Shown here piece by piece: positions 56,480 through 64,000 of a stretch of 64,000 nt of DNA; position 1 is the stretch's first letter, and each line of letters begins with the position of its first letter. Under the pieces are notes generated by a model. It was given only the letters and a program-made list of their open reading frames with translations, was not told the DNA's origin and ran no database searches. The stretch lies in the NCBI GenBank assembly GCA_008828725.1, contig MEHQ01004074.1, forward strand, positions 1 through 64,000, in the 5' to 3' direction. Source of the DNA: Saccharina japonica (lineage: Eukaryota > Sar > Phaeophyceae > Laminariales > Laminariaceae). The position numbers and the translations under genes are program-made.

Positions 56480-57945
56480 GATAAAGCTGTTTGCCTTGTA
56501 GGGGTAGCGCCTAATGTTTGCCTTGTAGGGTTAGCGCCTAATATTTGCCTGATAGGGGTATAGCGCCTAATGTTTGTCCTATAGGGGTGGCGCCTACCGT
56601 ATATGACAGTGTATATCACAACCCCTGGGGTGGATTTCAAAGCCAATTTTCTCTATAACCAGGGGGGTAAACAGACGACGAAAAAGGTGGCTTTCGAAGC
56701 ATCTCGTCGAGATCGTTCCATAGACGGGTCGCTCGGGGTTAGCGCTCGACCAGGCGCCGAGAAAATCATCGTTGAAATTCGTCCGAGGGGGTGTGGTATA
56801 CAGTGTCATATACGGTAATGTCTGCCTTGTAGGGGTGGCACCTAAACTTTGCCTTATAGGGGCCGCGCCTAATGTTTGTATTTTAGGGGTGGTACCTAAA
56901 TTTTGCCTTGTAGGGGTAGCGCCTAATGTTTGCCTTATAGGGGTAGCGTCTAATGTTTGTCTTATAGGGGTAGCGCCTAATGTTTGCGTTATAGGGGTAG
57001 CGCCTAAAGTTTGCCTTATAGGGGCAGCGCCTAAAGTTTGCGTTATAGGGGTAGCACCTAATGTTTGCCTCATAGGGGTAGCGCCTAAGTTTGCCTTGTA
57101 AAGGTAGCGCCTAATGTTTGCCTTGTAGGGGTAGCGCCTGATGTTTGCCTTGTAGGGGTAGCGCCTAAAGTTTGCCCTATAGGAGTGGCGTCTAAAGTTT
57201 GCCTTACAGGGGTAGCACCTAATGTTTGCCTCATACGGGTAGCGCCTAAACTTTGCCTTGTAGGGGTAGCGCCTAATTTTTTTCATATAGGGGTAGCGCC
57301 TAAAGTTTGCCTTATAGGGGTATGAGTAGCACCTAATATTTGCCTTACAGGGGTAGCGCCTAATGTTTGCCTTACAGGGAAAGCACCTAATGTTTGCCTC
57401 ATAGGGGTAGCGCCTAATGTTTGCCTTGTAGGGGTAGCGCCTAATGTTTGCATTATATGGCTAGCACCTAAAGTTTGCCTTGTAGGGGTAGCGCCTAACG
57501 TTTGCCCTATAGGGATAGCACCTATGGTTTGCCTCGTAGGGGTAGCGCCTAATGTTTGCATTGTAGGGGCACACCTAATGTTTGCATTATAGGAGTAGCG
57601 CTTATTGTTTGCCTTACAGGGATAGCACCTAACGTTTGCCTTGTAGGGGTATAGCGCCTAATGTTTGCCTTATGGGGGGAGCGCCTAAAGTTTGCCTCAT
57701 AGGGGCAGCGCCTAATGTTTGACGTATAGGGGTAGCGCCTAATGTTTACCTTATAGGGGTATGAGTAGCGCCTAAAGTTTGCCTTACAGGGGTAGCGCCT
57801 AAAGTTTGCCTTGTAGGGGTAGCATCTAAAAAATTCCTTATAGGGGTAGCTTTTAATGTTTGCCTCGTAGGGATAGCGCCTAATGTTTGCCCGATAGGGA
57901 TAGTAAGCACCTAGTGTTTGGCTTATAGGGGTAGCGCCTAAACTT
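56480..57945. repeat. 27 bp minisatellite GCCTTGTAGGGGTAGCGCCTAATGTTT
   Basis: About 45 units with a 27 bp period, interrupted by a MITE at 56597-56815. Since 27 is a multiple of 3, frames of up to 230 codons stay open on both strands with 9-residue repeats (GATPIRQTL or YPYKANIRR), but they switch frame at length variants and lack other protein features. Not a gene. Confidence 0.9.
56597..56815. mobile_element. TA-flanked MITE inside the 27 bp array
   Basis: A 219 bp element with ends CCGTATATGACAGTGTATAT and ATACAGTGTCATATACGG, flanked by TA at 56595-56596 and 56816-56817. The array unit GCGCCTAATG provides the empty site, so the TA duplication is well supported. A TA target is typical of Tc1/mariner-type elements. 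No transposase. Confidence 0.7.
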
Positions 57946-58211
57946 TCGGAGGCCTCTCACTTGATTATAGCATAGGAGCCTCTATATATCACCCAAAGAA
58001 CGGATTTAAGAAACAGCGTGCTGTACACGCTTAACCTAACATTGAGCAATTTCCCGGCCTAGGTTTAAGTTTATATCGAAAAACAGTGTCAGAACGAGAC
58101 GATAAGGCATGCCTTGTAAGGCGTGTGCCTTAAAGGGTAGTTCCTCAGAGGGCAAAAAAGCGCAACCTATGTCGTACATAGCACGCGTCAGTTCTTCGGT
58201 TGATGACTAGA
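57946..58211. other. unassigned linker with TIR-like fragments
   Basis: Short pieces resembling TIR-G (GAGGCCTCTCACTTGATTAT, CTATATATCACCCAAAG) but no complete element. Confidence 0.3.
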
Positions 58212-58345
58212 CTACAGTCAGTAATAGTCAGTAATAATCAGTAATAGTCAGTAATAGTCAGTAATAGTCAGTAATAGTCAGTAATAGTCAGTAATAGTCA
58301 GTGATAGTCAGTAATAGTCAGTGATAGTCAGTGATAGTCACTAAT
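58212..58345. repeat. 10 bp minisatellite AGTCAGTAAT
   Basis: About 13 near-perfect AGTCAGTAAT/AGTCAGTGAT units, with degenerate ACTAATAGTC units continuing to about 58490. Confidence 0.9.
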
Positions 58346-58672
58346 AGTCACTAATACCCCTGGTAGTCAATAATAGTCAATACTAGTCACGAATGGTCAT
58401 TACTACTCGTAGTCACGAATAGTCACTAATAGCCACTAAAAGTTACTACTGGTCAGAAATAGAAAAAAATAGTGACAAATAGTCGGTAGTAGTCGGCCAG
58501 AAACTTTCAGACAAGACGTGCGAATACCCATACCCCAGTCGTAGTGCGCGTCAGATCCTATAAAAAAGATACGAAGTCAGAATATATTCGTAGGTGCCTT
58601 TTAATTTTATAGCCGATCATGTTTGGTATTAATAGTATGTTTTTCTGCCAGAACGTTCCCGAATAACGTTTC

Positions 58673-58760
58673 TAAACCCCTTAAGAACTGGTCTCACTTA
58701 TTTGGGGGAAAACTACTTGGAATAAGTGTGGGTTAATGTTTCCAGTTCTGAATAGGTTAA
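58673..58760. mobile_element. piggyBac-like MITE
   Basis: CTAAACCCCTTAAGAACTGG at the left, CCAGTTCTGAATAGGTTAA at the right, with the family middle ACTACTTGGAATAAGTGTGG. The left TTAA has mutated to CTAA. Confidence 0.6.
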
Positions 58761-58983
58761 CGTAAAAGTATATACGAGCTGGTTCAGGCATATAACGGAA
58801 AATGTCGTCAGTCATGAATGCCGCATGCAATAGCAACTCCAATGTCACATATTTGGTATCATACCGACCGCCATGAACAGTGGAAGAGGGTGGCATCGCC
58901 AATTTCTTGGTCGAGCACCTAAAACTGGCGCTACCGCTGAAAATGTGGCCCGACCAATCACAGGCCTTCAAAGTGGTCAACAA
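58681..58983 (-). pseudogene. unidentified coding-like fragment cut by a MITE
   Basis: A 100-codon frame whose first three quarters have a mixed, protein-like composition (for example GGRYDTKYVTLELLLHAAFM and FRYMPEPARIYFYVNLF), unlike the low-complexity frames elsewhere. The last quarter is MITE sequence. I do not recognise the family. It could be a piece of a transposon gene or of a captured host gene. Confidence 0.3.
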
Positions 58984-59214
58984 TAGTCAGGCGTTTCCGT
59001 AGGAGAACATGTTTTTCCCCCATTTTTTTTTCTGAACGAGCCGCTTCCAGGTGGTCCAAGGCATGTTTGTACAAAGCTTCACGCAAATATTCGAAGATCT
59101 GACTGCGTATGATCATATTAAGTCATATTTAACGCCCAAAAAACGATTATATACTGAAATTAAGTAATTACGAGGCAACGCCTATTTTTGTCCTTTTACC
59201 GCACAAAGTCCAAA

Positions 59215-59458
59215 TGTCCACGCCGTTTTTTGGAGATAGACCCTGAATTTTGGTACACGTGTTTTATGCGCCCTACTCGAGCCTTTTAAGAATGATTTTT
59301 GTTTTTCGCCGGAATTTTTGGTTCTCTTCAGACCCAAATTGACCCAAATTTCCCCAAAAATTATAAAACAAACAATATCTGACGAAAAGTCTCGGGTAGG
59401 GCGCATAAAACACGTGTGCCAAATTTCAGGGTCTAGCTCCAAAAAACGGCGTAGACAT
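59215..59458. repeat. foldback with 65 bp arms
   Basis: The left arm 59216-59281 (GTCCACGCCGTTTTTTGGAG ... GTGTTTTATGCGCCCTAC) pairs with the right arm 59391-59456, with about 5 mismatches. The 109 bp loop is AT-rich. Confidence 0.75.
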
Positions 59459-59822
59459 TGGCCACTGAATGGATTTTCCGCGGTATACTTGGACCAGCCT
59501 GTAAAATGTTTTTTTTTCAAATTTATAGCCGATCGTCTTTGACATTATTGTTTCTGCCAGAATGGAATGATGCCGGACATTATTTACACAGGCACGAATG
59601 CAGGGGTGGGGAGTTGGGGCAGGGCTATAGAGGGGTATATAGGGGCGAGGGACAGAGGTAGGGAGGAAGGGTGGGGGCATGGTTAGCGCTAAGGCTAGGG
59701 TGTAGGTATACTTCTTGTAGACTGATGCCTTTCTAAAATATATGCCTGGTAGGTACATATACCTGGTACTCTCATACCAGGTAATAGGGACACGTTTGAA
59801 TTCATTAATATATACCAATCTG

Positions 59823-59886
59823 GGCGGGAATATAGGGACCATTTGTACATCGATATGGATACCAAGCGGTCCTTATATTTACGCCT
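59823..59886. mobile_element. MITE-B related element
   Basis: GGCGGGAATATAGGGACCAT pairs imperfectly with GCGGTCCTTATATTTACGCC, as in the 28.2 kb element. Confidence 0.5.
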
Positions 59887-60119
59887 AGAGTGGAACTGTA
59901 ATTCAAGTTTTCACCTTCGAAGGACACGATATGGTCAGGAATATAATCCACGTTTAGACTCTGACATGAACATAGAACGGTGCTTATATCCCCGGCAAGA
60001 GTAGGGTCGATGTTGGAATACTTAATTTCTCAACGCAAACGTCTCAAAAATGCTGGAACCACACGCTGACTAAATTTCCCAAAAAACTTTTCCCACGCTA
60101 TTCCCCGTCAACTATTAAC

Positions 60120-61115
60120 AACAGTTGCCACCCCCCCTGCGCAACTCTCCCGCAATGTAAAGGAAACCCACCGGGACCAGCCCCCTCATCCCCCCCCCCC
60201 CGCCACACGCCACGGATCTCCCGGGGAATGTCATCCCCCCCCCCCCCCGCCCCGCCCCCCTTCTCCACCGTTCCAGGCCTTTGGAAACCCCTGATATGCC
60301 GCTTCTCCGAGGAGGGTCGCTGGTCCCCTCGTCCGCACTCATCTACCTTCCAGGCGACCCTTGCAAAAGGTATTCCGTAAACATCAATCATCAGCGGGGG
60401 CGCCCCTTCCGGCATCTCCCTCCTCTTTAACATCGGCATTCCCGGGCATCTCATTAAACAACTCCGCCCCCCCCCCCCCCCCCTCCCCCCGTAAATGTTG
60501 GAGGTGTCTCTATTATGAGTAGGAACGGTGATCCGTCTCGAAAGGGATGCATGGTCAATGTTCAAATGACTAAGGCCAGCAACAAATGAGCCCCCCCATA
60601 CGACTACGGCCGTGCATGAAAATGAAGTACACCCCCCTCGCCCCCCTCCCCAGCTCCGTCTCGAAAGGGGTGCGTGGTCAATGGTCAAATGACAAATGAC
60701 TGAGGCAAGCAACAAATGAGTACCCCTTCTCCCCCGTCCCATCCCCATCTTCCACCAGTATCAATATCGTTTTGGATATTGCCCCCCCCCCCCCGCCCCC
60801 CCCCCCCCCCCCCCTCCCCCTCCTGACCCCCCCCCGAAGGTGCCGAAGCCAACCTCGCAAGCGGTTCTTAGTAGGATGGGGATAACAGTCCATGCAACCA
60901 GCCGGAACGCCTTACGGCGCTTCGTGCTTGGTGCAAGAAATGCCTGCCTGGTCGGTGAAAACCCGGCGTGCTCTCCGTCCCGGTAATGTAGGAATGCGAG
61001 GGTCTATGGTCATACGACTACGGCCATGCATGGCAATGAGTACCCCCCACCGACCCCTCCTCTGGAACTTTTCCAGATATCTCCCCCCCCCCCCCCCCCC
61101 CCCCCCCCCGCCCCT
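60120..61115 (+). repeat. C-tract-rich block with CTR 3' fragments
   Basis: Many C8-C20 runs alternate with truncated CTR copies, all in the plus orientation and all ending next to a C tract: about 60535-60595 and 60655-60735 (AAAGGGATGCATGGTCAATG variant ending AACAAATGAG), 60599-60650 (ATACGACTACGGCCGTGCAT start) and 60845-61050 (AAGCGGTTCTTAGTAGGATG start). Frames over it are Gly- or Pro-rich and not genes. Confidence 0.65.
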
Positions 61116-61518
61116 CGCCCCTCCCCCGTTTCGTGTAATTCGCCATCCTTCCCCGTATTCCCAATGCTGGGCGTATACAGACATTTCAGGGCAATACCAT
61201 ACCCCTAGCCCACCCTGACGAACTGTGTATCATATATGCAAAAAACATGCACCATATCGTTTCGGGGGAAACACCGGTTCCGCGAACTAGAACATTCAAC
61301 TGAGCTTTTACTTACCTTCCAGGGTAATACCGTAACACTAGCCCACCCTGATCAGCCGTGTACGTGCAGAAATACGGAAGGTTCCGGTTCGGGGAAAACA
61401 GCCGGTTCCACAAACTACAGTAGAGCATGGATCAACCACAGTAAGTGTGCGGCTCCTCAAAGGCCACTCCCACACACCAATGAGACCCTGTCTGTGAGAC
61501 TACTTGTAAGAATCCCTC
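61116..61518. other. unassigned sequence with an internal duplication
   Basis: Two loosely repeated blocks (CCTTCCAGGGTAATACCGTA... and ...CAGGGCAATACCATACCCCT; TAGCCCACCCTGA twice). No gene recognised. Confidence 0.35.
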
Positions 61519-61785
61519 TTAACCCTTGTAGGACTGGAGTCCCGTTTTGGGGACAAATTACTTAGAATTAGAGTGGTTTGTCCCCAAAACGGGACTTCAG
61601 TTCTAAAAGGGTTAACCCCTTGACCCATTCAGATCTGAAAAAGGCATGCCACACTATTTCCAAGTAGTTTGTCCCCAAATTCGTGGGACCAGTTCTTAAG
61701 GGGTGAATAACTGGAACCGCGTATTTGGGGGACAAACTACTTGGAATTAGTGTGGGATCATTGTTTTCAGTTCTGAATGGGTTAA
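61519..61785. mobile_element. run of three piggyBac-like MITEs
   Basis: First, 61519-61615, hairpin subtype, TTAACCCTTGTAGGACTG ... TTCTAAAAGGGTTAA with TTAA at both ends. Second, about 61617-61706, TTGACCCATTCAGATCTG ... CAGTTCTTAAGGGG. Third, about 61707-61785, in the opposite orientation, ending CAGTTCTGAATGGGTTAA. Confidence 0.65.
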
Positions 61786-62098
61786 GGGGCGTCGAAAGCG
61801 AAAAAACCAGAATGGACGATTTTTAAGTGAAGAATACAGCGCCGGCGAGTGCGTGATCCGGGGGATAACACGCAATCGGTGTCCCGAGTTACCATGCAAG
61901 GAGTTGTCGTGTATACGGCACGCGCGCAAGACGACCCTATCCCTCGTGTGGGGAGTGCTCACGCTGCTGCTCGTACGTAAACGGCTGAAGAGCACTGCCA
62001 CCGCGTAGAGGTGCCACTTTATGGGTCAATGTGCCACTTTAGAGGGTCAAGGTGCCACTTTATGGGCCAAGATCTTCCGACTGGTTGGGCTCCTCAAG

Positions 62099-62395
62099 AT
62101 GACGCGTGCTGCGATAGAGGTGCCACTTTTCGGCCGAAACATTTTTCGTAGAAACGGCGGGGGCCCCTTACAACAACCCAAAACCGTCGGAGCTCCATTT
62201 TTTTGTGTTGCGTTTTTTTTTTTTTTTTTGTCTCGTTAAGGCCATGGGATTTTTCATCGGCTAGCACTTTGTTTTCGTCCAAAATCAGTTTTTTTGGGGG
62301 GGTGAGGTATAGAGTCCCTTAAGGGACCACCCTCAGAAAATGTCCTGCATGCAGGTGCACCTGCATGCAGGCTACCGTAGCATGCTTCAGATAGC
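62099..62395. mobile_element. TIR-G DNA element
   Basis: Left end GCGTGCTGCGATAGAGGTGC, right end GTGCACCTGCATGCAGG plus CTACCGTAGCATGCTTCAG. Interior CGGCTAGCACTTTGTTTTCG and GGTGAGGTATAGAGTCCC match the family. A fragment of the left end (GGTGCCACTTTA...) is repeated three times just upstream, at 62010-62060. Confidence 0.6.
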
Positions 62396-62408
62396 AACAA
62401 AACGGTTA

Positions 62409-62496
62409 TTAACCCATTCAGAACTGAAAAAAATATCCCACACTAATTCCAAGTAGTTTGTCCCCAAATTCGTGGGATCAGTTATTACGGAGTTAA
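62409..62496. mobile_element. piggyBac-like MITE, clean 88 bp copy
   Basis: TTAA at both edges (62409-62412, 62493-62496). The left end CCCATTCAGAACTG is clear. The right end (GATCAGTTATTACGGAGTTAA) is a mutated form of the CAGTTCTTAAGGGGTTAA end seen elsewhere. Confidence 0.7.
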
Positions 62497-62527
62497 TAGT
62501 TTATTATGATTTCTTGACGGATGGTAA

Positions 62528-62733
62528 GGGCCCGTTTTAACGAAGAAAAGAAAAAAAAACAATTTGGAAAAAAAAAAAAAACGCTTTTCATTGGTCAGAA
62601 CCCGTACCACCACCCAAGATTATACCCCGAGATCCTAATCTTTGGTGCTGGTGCGTGTGTTGACCAATGAAAAGCGAATTTGAACTTTTTTTTTTCCAAA
62701 TTGAATTTATTTTTTACTCGTTAATATGGGCCC
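62528..62733. mobile_element. MITE-C copy 2
   Basis: GGGCCCGTTTTAACGAAG ... ACTCGTTAATATGGGCCC, with the arms CGCTTTTCATTGGTCAGAAC and TGTTGACCAATGAAAAGCG. It shares its right GGGCCC with the next copy. Confidence 0.7.
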
Positions 62734-62840
62734 TATAAAAAAGTTCAAATTCGCTTTTCATTGGTCAACACACGCTCCAGCACCAAATATTAGGATCTTG
62801 GGGTTTAATCTTGGGTGGTGGTGCGGGTTCTGACCAATGA

Positions 62841-63651
62841 GGCCGTTTCCTATGCGGTTCGATTTCGAGCTTCAGATTTGTATTTTTCGATCTCAAAAAC
62901 GAAAGCACCGTCCTATGCAGTCCGATTATGCAAAATCTGACCGGAAATTTTTCGATTTGAGAATCCGATGACCCAAGTCGTCGGATTTTGGCCCAAAATC
63001 CGACGACTTGGGTCATCAGATTTTCAAATCGAAAAATGGCATGGTCTCTAAATTCAAGATGTTATCCAGGCAGCAAGCAAGCAGCAGCAGCAGCAAGATC
63101 GATGAGTTGGATGGTGACACAGCGACGTTGCTTCGCGCCCGACGCGCAGCCGACGATCGGTGGGCCTCTCCGTCGCCAAACTACAGTCGGCTGGCGCGGG
63201 CTCGGGCCTAGAGACGAAGGGAAGCGCACTCGGCCGCGCGCCTCTCCGTACTCGTAGATTTTACAGCAGCAGCAGCAGCAGTACACAGCAGTACTACAGT
63301 ACACAGTCAACGCTCGGATGCTTCGTTGTGTCAAAATACAAAATAAATACCAAGACAGGTCGACTCGAGTGCACTCGGCGCGTCGCAGCCAGACCAGAGG
63401 CAGCCAGCGTGGCTCCGAACGCTTGGGTTCTACGCCCAGTACAGCGCACTCGGCGCGTCTCTTCGCGGCGCCAGACCACAACAACAGCAGTTGGTCTTGC
63501 CGTTTGTTCAAATATCTGCACGTACTCGTATGATACAACAAATCCGTGTTTTCTCGCATAAGAAGACTGTTTCGATTTTCGAACTAGGTCGCTGAAAAAT
63601 CGATCAGACCATAATCTGAAGCTCAAAAATCGAACCGCATAGGAAACGGCC
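62841..63651. mobile_element. 811 bp TIR element with TGA target duplication
   Basis: Ends GGCCGTTTCCTATGCGGTTC and GAACCGCATAGGAAACGGCC are perfect inverses. The similarity continues into GAGCTTCAGATT. TGA flanks it on both sides (62838-62840, 63652-63654), and the host MITE confirms the site. The interior has short CAG runs (63077-63096, 63264-63281), a 91 bp palindrome and GC-rich segments, but the 165-codon minus-strand frame (63062-63559) has no recognised domain. Non-autonomous. The superfamily is uncertain. Confidence 0.7.
62947..63037. repeat. 91 bp near-perfect palindrome
   Basis: Arms of 45 bp around a single C: ATTTTTCGATTTGAGAATCC ... GTCGTCGGATTTTGG against its inverse, with about 2 mismatches. 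It lies just inside the left end of the 811 bp element. Confidence 0.85.
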
Positions 63652-63715
63652 TGAGAAGCGGATTTTTTTTTTTTTTTCCAAATTGATTTTTTTTTTTCTT
63701 CGTTAAAACGGGCCC

Positions 63716-64000
63716 TAAGGTAGAGGAAAATGCACCATTACTCTTTTGCTGAGGGTGGTCAGTCACTTGAGGACCTCCACACCTCCACCCAAAGCCTAGT
63801 TTTGGAGGAAAATAGAAGCTGCTACTCGATGGGCAATCCCATCGTGGCCTGACTGCGCAATGAAAAAATATTGCAACGCAAGAGTAAAAGACCGTTGATT
63901 TTGGGTTAACCCATTCAGAACTGAAAAAAACTATCCTACACTAATCCCATTCAGAACTGAAAACATCATCCTACACTAATTCCAAGTAGTTTTTCCCCAA
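63716..64000. mobile_element. TIR-G element running off the window, with TTAA MITE
   Basis: Starts AAGGTAGAGGAAAATGCACC, with AGTCACTTGAGGACCTCCAC and TATTGCAACGCAAGAGTAAA as in the family. TTAA near 63906 begins a piggyBac-like MITE (CCCATTCAGAACTGAAAA) whose end is locally duplicated. The window ends inside it. Confidence 0.5.

Larger units (their letters stand above)
58590..59575. other. block flanked by similar direct repeats
   Basis: Both edges carry a related segment: TTTTATAGCCGATCATGTTT ... TTCTGCCAGAACG (58598-58655) and TTTATAGCCGATCGTCTTTG ... TTCTGCCAGAATGG (59520-59566). Inside lie a MITE, an unidentified minus-strand frame and a foldback. It may be one degenerate element. Confidence 0.35.
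62728..63715. mobile_element. MITE-C copy 3, split by an 811 bp element
   Basis: The left part (62728-62840) has TTCGCTTTTCATTGGTCAAC and GGTTCTGACCAATGA. The right part (63652-63715) resumes with GAGAAGCGGATTTTTT and ends CTTCGTTAAAACGGGCCC. The copy at 52.4 kb gives the uninterrupted order. Confidence 0.7.

Noticed and set aside
56594..57286. 230-codon minus-strand frame with 9-residue repeats
   Set aside because: A 27 bp repeat keeps any stop-free frame open. The frame changes register at unit-length variants, includes MITE sequence, and the plus strand is equally open.
60098..60748. 216-codon Gly/Arg-rich minus-strand frame
   Set aside because: Follows from C homopolymer tracts and CTR fragments.

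Overview
This 64 kb window looks like a repeat-choked, gene-poor stretch of a nuclear eukaryotic genome, probably a large-genome protist or alga. The lineage is not fixed by anything visible. The evidence for a eukaryote is a tRNA-derived SINE family with Pol III A and B boxes, a Ty1/copia remnant, a non-LTR retrotransposon remnant, a Helitron, several MITE families, degenerate TTAGGG-type telomeric repeats, and many micro- and minisatellites. I found no convincing intact host protein gene on either strand. Nearly every long open frame is a low-complexity frame in a tandem repeat, a frame running through N bases, or a decayed transposon piece.

Layout. 0-9 kb: SINE copies, an apparently identical 1.0 kb direct duplication, GTA microsatellites and a minisatellite built on a GGCGCCACCCCTATAAGG core. 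9-13 kb: small dispersed repeats, a CCCCTTTTAAGGG minisatellite and terminal-inverted-repeat (TIR) elements. 13-22.5 kb: mostly unrecognised sequence with a 200 bp imperfect palindrome and a possible gypsy integrase scrap. 22.7-25.6 kb: telomere-like repeats, a cluster of the word TACCTGGTA, two MITEs, a GTA array and two short copies of a C-tract-bounded repeat (called CTR here). 27.4-30.6 kb: a full CTR copy abutting a 2.65 kb Helitron that carries a 210 bp satellite. 31-40.2 kb: GC-rich, frameshifted remains of a non-LTR retrotransposon (RING-like motif, reverse transcriptase, Cys-rich motif, endonuclease-like segment), cut by MITEs, a CTR copy and an 848 bp N gap. 40.3-43 kb: SINE fragments, one split by a MITE, and a TIR element with nested MITEs. 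43.3-46.4 kb: a CTR copy split by a decayed minus-strand Ty1/copia element. 47.7-51.8 kb: a 13 bp minisatellite, a false assembly gap, an 18 bp higher-order satellite and a 100 bp satellite. 51.8-64 kb: nested TIR elements and TTAA-flanked MITEs, another CTR copy, a 27 bp minisatellite holding a TA-flanked MITE, a C-rich block of CTR fragments, and an 811 bp TIR element nested in a MITE.

The window is best read as a layered record of transposition. Several insertions can be dated relative to each other because the host repeat supplies its own empty site: copia in CTR, the 811 bp element in a MITE, the TA element in a 27 bp array, and a MITE in a SINE. The most unusual item is CTR, which has C homopolymer tracts at its ends, a fixed 3' junction and variable 5' starts. 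Family names such as CTR, MITE-A and TIR-G are labels made for this report.
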